11,046 nucleotides of DNA from Clostridia bacterium. Its GTDB lineage: Bacteria; Bacillota; Clostridia; Oscillospirales; QAMX01. The notes under the pieces are model-generated. The model did no database searches. It was not told where the DNA came from and saw nothing but the letters and a program-made list of their open reading frames with translations. The DNA lies in assembly GCA_017547975.1 (NCBI GenBank), contig JAFYNU010000507.1:1-11046 (forward strand). The letters run 5' to 3'. This document shows positions 6,170 through 11,046 of this stretch, one piece after another; position 1 is the first letter of the stretch, and each line of letters opens with the position of its first letter. The position numbers and the translations under genes were made by a program.

Positions 6170-6240
6170 AATCCCTGGAACCGGGTCAAAAACCCAACCA
6201 AAAATCAAGGGAAGCACAGCCTGCATGGCTGTGCTTCTTT
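6161..6240 (+). promoter_or_regulatory. ribosome-mediated attenuator (Tyr-responsive)
   Basis: Two exclusive structures can form. Antiterminator: GCAGGCT (6161-6167) pairs with AGCCTGC (6218-6224), and, nested inside, TCCCT (6172-6176) pairs with AGGGA (6208-6212); a small hairpin GGGT/ACCC (6183-6195) fits within. Terminator: 6211-6221 pairs with 6227-6237. Both use 6211-6212 and 6218-6221, so they cannot coexist. The antiterminator's 5' arm overlaps the end of the leader frame (stop at 6167-6169). A ribosome reaching the stop would cover it and let the terminator form, while one stalled at either Tyr run would leave 6161-6167 free and allow read-through. The pairings are read directly; the regulatory logic is inferred from the trp/phe/his attenuator model. 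Predicted outcome: operon on when charged tRNA-Tyr is low. Confidence 0.75.
6208..6240 (+). terminator. attenuator terminator hairpin
   Basis: A perfect 11-bp stem GAAGCACAGCC (6211-6221) / GGCTGTGCTTC (6227-6237) with loop TGCAT. It is extendable in RNA by two G-U and one A-U pair (6208-6210 with 6238-6240). The T-tract is short (TTCTTT, then ACT), so termination may be incomplete, as is usual for an attenuator. It lies 35 nt before the ligase ATG. Confidence 0.75.
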
Positions 6241-6274
6241 ACTGCGTCAAAGCGCGAAAGTGAGGAAAATTCTC

Positions 6275-7912
6275 ATGCCCATTACCAATATTTTGGAACG
6301 CAATGCCATGTCCTTCCGGGACGAGGTGGCATTGGTGGAACTCAATCCCGAACAGGCGGAGACCCGACGGGTCACCTGGCGGGAATATGAACTGATCGAA
6401 CCCACCAAAACCACCGCTTACCGCCGGGAAATCACCTGGGGGGTGTTTGACGAAAAGGCCAACCGATTCGCCAACGCTCTGTTGGCCCGGGGCATCAAAA
6501 AGGGAGACAAGGTTGCCATCCTGATGATGAACTGCCTGGAATGGCTGCCCATTTATTTCGGTATTTTGAAATCCGGTGCCATTGTGGTGCCCATGAACTT
6601 CCGCTACTCCGCCGAGGAGATCCGTTACTGCATGGATCTTTCGGAAACCGACATTCTGGTGTTTGGCGAAGAATTCATCGGCCGCATGGAAGAAATCGCC
6701 GACCAGGTCAGCAAGAACCGCCTCCTGATTTATGCCGGGAGCGGCCTGTGCCCCAGCTTTGCAGAGGACTACAAGGAACTGACCTTCGAATGTTCCTCTA
6801 TGCCCCCCTACATTCCCCTGAATGACGATGACGATGCCGCCATCTACTTCTCTAGCGGCACCACCGGTTTTCCCAAGGCCATCCTCCACAATCATCAGTC
6901 GCTGATGCATGCAGCATACACCGAACAGGCTCACCACCACCAGACCCGTGACGATGTATTCCTCTGCATTCCGCCCCTGTACCACACCGGTGCAAAAATG
7001 CATTGGTTCGGCTCTCTCCTTTCCGGCAGTCGGGCGGTTCTCCTGAAAGGAACCCGACCGGAAACCATCCTGAAGGCCGCCAGCGACGAAAAATGCTCCA
7101 TTGTATGGTTGCTGGTGCCCTGGGCTCAGGACGTTCTCAACGCCATCGACCGTGGTGACGTGAAACTGGAAGATTACGATCTGTCCCGCTGGCGCTTGAT
7201 GCACATCGGCGCCCAGCCGGTACCCAAGAGCCTGATCCAGCACTGGTTTGACTACTTCCCCGACCATCTTTACGACACCAACTACGGTCTGTCGGAATCC
7301 ATCGGCCCGGGTTGTGTCCACTTGGGAGTGGAAAATCCCCACAAGGTAGGCGCCATCGGCAAGGCCGGATACGGATGGAAAACCCGTATTGTGGACGAAA
7401 ACGGTGTCGACGTGCCCCAGGGCGAGGTCGGCGAACTGGCTGTCCAGGGTCCGGGATTGATGACCTGCTACTACCGGGATCCCGCCGCCACCGCCGCCAC
7501 CCTGAAGGATGGTTGGCTTTTCACCGGGGACATGGCCCAGATGGACGAAGACGGCTTCATCAGCCTGGTGGACCGGAAAAAGGACGTGATCATCACCGGG
7601 GGCGAAAACCTCTACCCGGTACAGATCGAGGATTTCCTGTCGGCCTTCGCCCCCATTAAAGACGTGGCCGTCATCGGTCTGCCCGACAAGCGGCTGGGTG
7701 AAATTGCCGCCGCCATCATTGAATTGAAGCCCGACATGACCGCCACCGAAGAGGAGGTCATGGAATTCTGCCGGGCTCTGCCCCGCTACAAGCGGCCCCG
7801 GAAGATCATCTTCGCCAAGATTCCCCGGAACCCCACCGGCAAGATCGAAAAGCCCAAGCTCCGAGCCACCTACGGCGCTTCGGGTCTGGTTGCCGCCCAG
7901 AACAACGGCTGA
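6275..7912 (+). CDS. acyl-/aryl-CoA ligase (ANL superfamily)
   Basis: The 545-residue product is a complete AMP-forming acyl-CoA synthetase: it activates a carboxylic acid to an acyl-adenylate and then a CoA thioester. Motifs are in order: the phosphate-binding loop SSGTTGFPK (193-201), YDTNYGLSES (the A5 region), GWLFTGDMAQMDEDGF with the ATP-ribose aspartate, the hinge region DRKKDVIITGGENLYP, and NPTGKIEK with catalytic lysine K523. The N-terminus ITNILERNA is typical of the medium/long-chain fatty-acid ligase branch, but substrate class (fatty or aromatic acid) cannot be fixed by eye. The ATG at 6275 is preferred over a GTG at 6260 because GAGGA (6262-6266) lies 8 nt upstream. It is first gene of a three-gene operon behind the Tyr attenuator; the next gene begins 13 nt after its stop. 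Confidence 0.9.
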   Translation: MPITNILERNAMSFRDEVALVELNPEQAETRRVTWREYELIEPTKTTAYRREITWGVFDEKANRFANALLARGIKKGDKVAILMMNCLEWLPIYFGILKSGAIVVPMNFRYSAEEIRYCMDLSETDILVFGEEFIGRMEEIADQVSKNRLLIYAGSGLCPSFAEDYKELTFECSSMPPYIPLNDDDDAAIYFSSGTTGFPKAILHNHQSLMHAAYTEQAHHHQTRDDVFLCIPPLYHTGAKMHWFGSLLSGSRAVLLKGTRPETILKAASDEKCSIVWLLVPWAQDVLNAIDRGDVKLEDYDLSRWRLMHIGAQPVPKSLIQHWFDYFPDHLYDTNYGLSESIGPGCVHLGVENPHKVGAIGKAGYGWKTRIVDENGVDVPQGEVGELAVQGPGLMTCYYRDPAATAATLKDGWLFTGDMAQMDEDGFISLVDRKKDVIITGGENLYPVQIEDFLSAFAPIKDVAVIGLPDKRLGEIAAAIIELKPDMTATEEEVMEFCRALPRYKRPRKIIFAKIPRNPTGKIEKPKLRATYGASGLVAAQNNG

Positions 7913-7925
7913 GAAATTGTGCCTT

Positions 7926-9116
7926 ATGAAAATTAACCGTTATCTTCGGCTCTTCGCCGCAGCCCTGGTCCTCTTTTTTGCCGGGGTAGTCTACGCCTGG
8001 TCCATTCTGAAGGCTCCCCTCGGGGAGGAATTCGGCTGGACCCCGGCGGTTTTGGCCTTGAATTTCACCATCACCATGTGCGCCTTCGCCACCGGCGGGC
8101 TGGTTTCGGGCCTTCTTGCAAAGAAGGTTCCCGCCCAGCTCCGGGTGGCAGTGGGCGGTCTTTTGGGCGGGGGCGGCATTGCCGCCGTATCCTTCCTTTC
8201 GGGGGAGGCCATCCTGCCCCTCTACCTGCTTTACGGCATTCTGGCCGGTTTTTCCATCGGCATGGTTTACAACACCGGTATCACCACCCCCGCCGGTTGG
8301 TTCCCCGACAAAACCAGCCTTTCATCCGGCGTGGTGATTATGGCATTCGGCTTTTCCACCCTGGTTTTGGGGAAGGTGCTCCAGGCCATGTTTGACTCCC
8401 CTGCCTTTGGCTGGCGCAAAAGCTATCTTCTCCTGGGAATTGGGGTAGCGGTGGTCAGCCTTTTGACCGCCCCCCTGATCCGCACCCCGAAGCCGGGAGA
8501 GGTCCCCCCTGCCGCGGCGAAAAAAGCCACCCCGGGGGAAAACTTCCCGCCCCTCGGGATGATGAAGCGAATTTCCTTCTACGGTCTCTTTTTCGTTTGT
8601 ACCTTCCAGGCGGCTGTGGGCAACACCATGATCTCCTTTGCCAAGGATTTTTCCCTGTCCCTGGGTGCCTCCGCCTCCCTGGCGGTAACCCTGGTGGGGA
8701 TCCTTTCGGTTTGCAACGGGCTTGGCCGGTTGATCTCCGGTGCTCTTTTGGATAAGCTTGGTCTGCGAAAGACCCAGTATATCATGGCCCTGGTTTTGAT
8801 GACGGCGGCTCTTTCGGGGCTTGCGGGGGTTCTGGCCGAAAGCCTGGTGCTTGGCGTCTGCGCCCTGGTGCTGTGTGGCTTTTCCTACGGCTTCTGCCCC
8901 ACCTTCTCGGCGGCGGCCACCCTGCATTTTTACGGCGGGACCCATTATCCCCTGAATCTTTCCATTATCAATATGACCCTGATCCCCACCAGCTTCATGG
9001 CTACCCTGGCCGGGGGGCTTGTGGAATCCTCCGGCGGATATCTGGGGGTTTTCCTGGTGCTCACCCTGGCGGCTCTTTTGGCCTCGGTGGTGAATTTGTG
9101 CCTGAAAAAGGCCTGA
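7926..9116 (+). CDS. OFA-family MFS carboxylate transporter
   Basis: The 396-residue product has about twelve membrane segments split by a polar central loop (about residues 190-220), the normal MFS arrangement. The N-terminal signature GVVYAWSILKAPLGEEFGW is characteristic of the oxalate/formate antiporter (OFA) family, whose known members exchange or import small organic anions. An MFS motif-A-like segment (GLGRLISGALLDKLGLRKT) lies in the second half. The start at 7926 gives the conserved MKINRYLRLFAAALVLFFAG beginning; a TTG further upstream (7890) would overlap the ligase and lacks a ribosome site. The ribosome site of 7926 is weak (GAGAAA), which fits translational coupling to the ligase. 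Context suggests it carries the acid that the ligase or dehydrogenase handles. The actual substrate is unknown. Confidence 0.85.
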   Translation: MKINRYLRLFAAALVLFFAGVVYAWSILKAPLGEEFGWTPAVLALNFTITMCAFATGGLVSGLLAKKVPAQLRVAVGGLLGGGGIAAVSFLSGEAILPLYLLYGILAGFSIGMVYNTGITTPAGWFPDKTSLSSGVVIMAFGFSTLVLGKVLQAMFDSPAFGWRKSYLLLGIGVAVVSLLTAPLIRTPKPGEVPPAAAKKATPGENFPPLGMMKRISFYGLFFVCTFQAAVGNTMISFAKDFSLSLGASASLAVTLVGILSVCNGLGRLISGALLDKLGLRKTQYIMALVLMTAALSGLAGVLAESLVLGVCALVLCGFSYGFCPTFSAAATLHFYGGTHYPLNLSIINMTLIPTSFMATLAGGLVESSGGYLGVFLVLTLAALLASVVNLCLKKA

Positions 9117-9131
9117 AAGGCGGTATCTACC

Positions 9132-10130
9132 ATGAAAATTACGGTTATTATGCCCTACGATGAACCCTCCCGGGCAAAGCTCCGGGCAGCGTGCCCGAAT
9201 GACGAGCTGGTCTTCGCCTATGACACCACTCTGCCCTACGATGCCAAGCAGAAGTTTGATGAGAAGTATCTCCCTGACGTGCTTTCCAGCGACATCATTT
9301 TGGGTCAGCCCCCGGTGGATGCCCTGAAGGATGCGGACAAGCTGGGGCTCCTGGTGCTTTCCATGGCGGGTACCGAACCCTACTCCCTGCCCGGCAAGCT
9401 TCCGGCGGGGGTGCGACTTTGCAATTCCAGCGGAGCCTATGGCCGGGCCATTGGGGAGCATATGCTGGCATCCGCCATGATGCTTTCCAAAAAGCTCCAC
9501 CTTTACCGGGATCAGATGCCGAAGGGTGCCTGGGTGGACCGGGGCAGCGTCACCTCCATTTGCGATATGAAGGTTCTGATCGTGGGTTTGGGTGACATCG
9601 GTATCCATTTCGGCAGACTGTGCAAAGCCATGGGGGCATTCGTGGCCGGGGTACGCCGTTCGGGCAAAACCAAGCCCGATTTTATCGACGCCCTTTACCC
9701 CAGGGAAGCCCTGGACGAAATCCTTCCTGATTACGACCTGGTGGCCCTGTGCCTGCCGGGGAATCCCGAAACCGCCGGTTTGTTTGGTGCCGAACGGATC
9801 GCCCTCATGAAGCAGGGTTCCATCCTCCTGAACGTGGGGCGGGGCAGTGCCATCGACAGTCTTGCCCTTTATGACGCCCTCACCTCCGGCCATCTTGCCG
9901 GGGCGGCGGTGGACGTCACCGACCCGGAGCCCCTCCCCTCCGACCATCCCCTGTGGCAGGCGGAAAACTGCCTGATCACCCCCCACATCAGCGGCTTCTA
10001 CCATCTGCGCAAGACCTACGATAACATCGTGGACATTGCCATCGAGAACATCCGCCGTTACAAGGCCGGAGAAGCCCTCCTGACCCAGGTAGACCTTGGT
10101 ACGGGATACCGGGTAACGCAGCAGTATTAA
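9132..10130 (+). CDS. D-2-hydroxyacid dehydrogenase family protein
   Basis: The 332-residue product has the layout of NAD(P)-dependent D-isomer 2-hydroxyacid dehydrogenases, which interconvert 2-oxoacids and D-2-hydroxyacids in the cytoplasm. Visible: the nucleotide loop GLGDIG (152-157), catalytic R237 in NVGRGS, E266 in DPEP and the acid-base H285 in TPHISG. After the second Rossmann strand stands VRRS (174-177) instead of an acidic residue, which favours NADPH over NADH (inference). It starts 15 nt after the MFS gene, with AAAGGCGG upstream. The last 11 residues (322-332, LGTGYRVTQQY) and the stop codon are encoded by a dispersed repeat, so the native C-terminus was probably replaced. The catalytic residues are intact, and the protein is likely functional. 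Substrate is unknown: glyoxylate/hydroxypyruvate-type and arylpyruvate/aryllactate-type activities are both possible. Confidence 0.9.
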   Translation: MKITVIMPYDEPSRAKLRAACPNDELVFAYDTTLPYDAKQKFDEKYLPDVLSSDIILGQPPVDALKDADKLGLLVLSMAGTEPYSLPGKLPAGVRLCNSSGAYGRAIGEHMLASAMMLSKKLHLYRDQMPKGAWVDRGSVTSICDMKVLIVGLGDIGIHFGRLCKAMGAFVAGVRRSGKTKPDFIDALYPREALDEILPDYDLVALCLPGNPETAGLFGAERIALMKQGSILLNVGRGSAIDSLALYDALTSGHLAGAAVDVTDPEPLPSDHPLWQAENCLITPHISGFYHLRKTYDNIVDIAIENIRRYKAGEALLTQVDLGTGYRVTQQY

Positions 10131-10173
10131 ATTGATGCGCGCCGTTTGCACGGCGCGCATTTTTTGTAGGAGA
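10094..10173 (+). repeat. terminator-bearing repeat, copy 1
   Basis: An ~80-bp segment whose first 37 nt (10094-10130) are identical to 10776-10812. After that come a few substitutions, mainly in the hairpin loop and just after the T-run. It contains an 11-bp hairpin with a T-tract. The element starts inside the dehydrogenase gene, supplying its 3' end, and continues beyond the stop. Confidence 0.85.
10135..10165 (+). terminator. operon terminator (repeat-borne)
   Basis: ATGCGCGCCGT (10135-10145), loop TTGC, ACGGCGCGCAT (10150-10160), followed by five further T. This strong intrinsic terminator lies 4 nt after the dehydrogenase stop codon and within the repeat. Confidence 0.9.
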
Positions 10174-10415
10174 AGTAGAGACCGATGCCCTGGACCGCAT
10201 TGCGGAACGGGGGTAGGAATAAAACAATGGACAATGTCGGAGGGCAGCCTCCCCTGTGTAAGGAGAGGTGAGCCGCCGAATGGCGGCTAGGAGGGGGTGT
10301 CGTAGGAGCGGATATCATCCACCCGCCGTCCGCACCGCCGCAGTGGTCACATCCCGACCACGCAAAGGTGTCGCTATAGGCGACGGATGAGGTGTTGTGG
10401 GGATGAGGGAACGAT

Positions 10416-10444
10416 GTTACTTTCTTGTCCAACAAGAAAGTAAC
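10416..10444. repeat. perfect 13-bp inverted repeat
   Basis: GTTACTTTCTTGT (10416-10428), loop CCA, ACAAGAAAGTAAC (10432-10444): 13 of 13 pairs. No T-tract follows (CAAAGAATC), so it is not an ordinary terminator. It is flanked by 'GATGAGGGAACGAT' and 'CAAAGAATCGCTGGGGG', suggesting a larger conserved module. Confidence 0.8.
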
Positions 10445-10722
10445 CAAAGAATCGCTGGGGGCATTGCGAGGCCCCCAGACCCCCACGCTACCAAGATGAA
10501 GTGTTTTACAAACTTCACAAACCTTATTTGCTACTACTCCATTCTGGCGTCTTTCATCGCAAATGTGCTCCCTCTCCGGTCGCACTATGGTTGATACCGG
10601 GTGGCGGCTGCGGGAATGCGTAGCTTCCCATGTGTACGCCGCCATTGTCTTCCGCGGTTCCCCCGCCGCGGGTTGGAAGCCGGTTCCGCAGAGGTGTCGC
10701 AAAATCACACCCTTCCGTGCAG

Positions 10723-10740
10723 GGGACGGGTTCCCGTCCC
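10723..10740. repeat. GGGACGGG palindrome, copy 2
   Basis: GGGACGGG, loop TT, CCCGTCCC: the same 8-bp stem as at 907-925 with a different loop. Upstream text also resembles the first locus (phrases around 'CCGCAGAGG'). Confidence 0.7.
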
Positions 10741-10775
10741 GCCGTCCGCCCGAAGATGCGGCGGAACGAGGTGGT

Positions 10776-10857
10776 CCTTGGTACGGGATACCGGGTAACG
10801 CAGCAGTATTAAGTTGATGCGCGCCGTACAAACGGCGCGCATTTTTTTGTGGGAGAA
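10776..10857 (+). repeat. terminator-bearing repeat, copy 2
   Basis: Second copy of the element at 10094-10173, in the same orientation and ~680 bp away. The first 37 nt are identical, then the same 11-bp hairpin with loop ACAA instead of TTGC. Here it does not end any recognisable gene, although the same peptide tail (LGTGYRVTQQY) can be read in one frame. Confidence 0.85.
10817..10848 (+). terminator. terminator hairpin in repeat copy 2
   Basis: ATGCGCGCCGT (10817-10827), loop ACAA, ACGGCGCGCAT (10832-10842), then six more T. Structurally a strong terminator, but with no gene directly upstream to serve; it would stop any read-through from the operon. Confidence 0.75.
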
Positions 10858-11046
10858 ACCAAGAAGGATGCCACAGAGCCACCTCCCCGAGGGAGGGAGG
10901 CTTTGCCGTGGCGCAGTACCACACCCAACGCACTACACCAAACGGTATATAGAAATGCGCCTCTACGATTCGACAAATTGGAATTTGTCAAATTGAAATG
11001 ATTGCTTCCACAAACTGGTTTGCCTTTTCTGTATGAATACCATGCC
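10858..11046. other. gene-free right end
   Basis: No gene can be supported. The first part is more GC-rich repeat-like sequence. At 10972-10989 there is a hairpin GACAAATT/AATTTGTC (8 bp, 2-nt loop) followed by AT-rich sequence to the window edge. The hairpin resembles the GACAATT-type units at 470-508. A promoter or gene just beyond the edge is possible but not visible. Confidence 0.5.

Larger units (their letters stand above)
10174..10775. other. gene-free repeat mosaic
   Basis: No convincing gene in these ~600 bp. It holds an AGCCGCC/GGCGGCT hairpin (10271-10288) flanked by 'AGGAGAGGTG' and 'TAGGAGGGGGTGT', a perfect 13-bp inverted repeat (10416-10444), the GGGACGGG palindrome (10723-10740) and low-coding-potential filler. 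Frames crossing it are Arg/Pro-rich, lack ribosome sites and run through the palindromes on both strands, as expected of non-coding repeats. Confidence 0.65.

Noticed and set aside
6171..6195. tRNA fragment or T-loop-like sequence around GAACCGGGTC
   Set aside because: No cloverleaf can be built around it; the bases are better explained as part of the attenuator's internal hairpin.
6066..6260. T-box riboswitch upstream of the ligase
   Set aside because: T-boxes would be the usual Firmicute Tyr sensor, but the conserved T-box sequence (GGUGGNACCGCG) is absent and the leader is too short for the stem I architecture. The leader-peptide model explains the region better.
6239..7342. Minus-strand open frame opposite the CoA ligase
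   Set aside because: Mirror frame of a gene with a full set of ANL motifs; no promoter or ribosome site on that strand.
8322..10160. Long minus-strand open frame (612 codons) opposite the MFS and dehydrogenase genes
   Set aside because: It spans two genes with clear family motifs on the other strand plus the terminator repeat; composition is that of a mirror frame.
10397..10594. Small frame crossing the 13-bp inverted repeat
   Set aside because: Its beginning is encoded by the palindrome itself, and no ribosome site or promoter precedes it.
10127..10933. Minus-strand frame of 268 codons at the right end
   Set aside because: It reads straight through two terminator hairpins and three other palindromes, and shows no recognisable motif or start signal.

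Overview
The window looks like chromosomal DNA of a Gram-positive Firmicute, most likely a gut-type Clostridia of the Oscillospirales/Ruminococcaceae kind. The evidence is a Firmicute-style 16S 5' end, strong Shine-Dalgarno sites, sigma-A-like promoters with 17-bp spacers, GC-rich genes, and gene-free stretches filled with short GC-rich hairpin repeats. The genus cannot be fixed from the sequence alone.

Layout. Positions 1-389 (minus strand) hold the first ~38 nt of a 16S rRNA, its ~300-nt structured leader and a near-consensus rRNA promoter with an A/T-rich UP-like element. Positions ~400-985 are a mosaic of dispersed palindromic repeats with no convincing gene. Three plus-strand single-gene units follow: a membrane-anchored YdcF/SanA-type (DUF218) protein (1046-1879), oligoendopeptidase F (2037-3821), and an AT-richer helix-turn-helix protein with a TPR-like C-terminal part (4003-4935). 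Nearly identical terminator hairpins lie before and after the HTH gene. A convergent EamA/DMT-type permease (5012-5872, minus) comes next.

The most interesting part is 6037-10165. A strong promoter drives a 24-codon leader peptide with two runs of three Tyr codons. It is followed by two mutually exclusive RNA structures, an antiterminator and a perfect 11-bp hairpin just before the first structural gene. This has the architecture of a ribosome-mediated, tyrosine-sensing attenuator. It controls a tight three-gene operon: an acyl/aryl-CoA ligase (ANL superfamily), an OFA-type MFS carboxylate transporter, and a D-2-hydroxyacid dehydrogenase. Tyrosine biosynthesis enzymes would be the usual targets of such control. 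A ligase, acid transporter and hydroxyacid dehydrogenase under Tyr control suggest, as inference, uptake and conversion of an aromatic acid linked to tyrosine supply.

The operon ends in an ~80-bp repeat that supplies the last 11 codons of the dehydrogenase, its stop codon and its terminator. A second copy lies at 10776-10857. The rest, to 11046, is a further repeat mosaic without recognisable genes.
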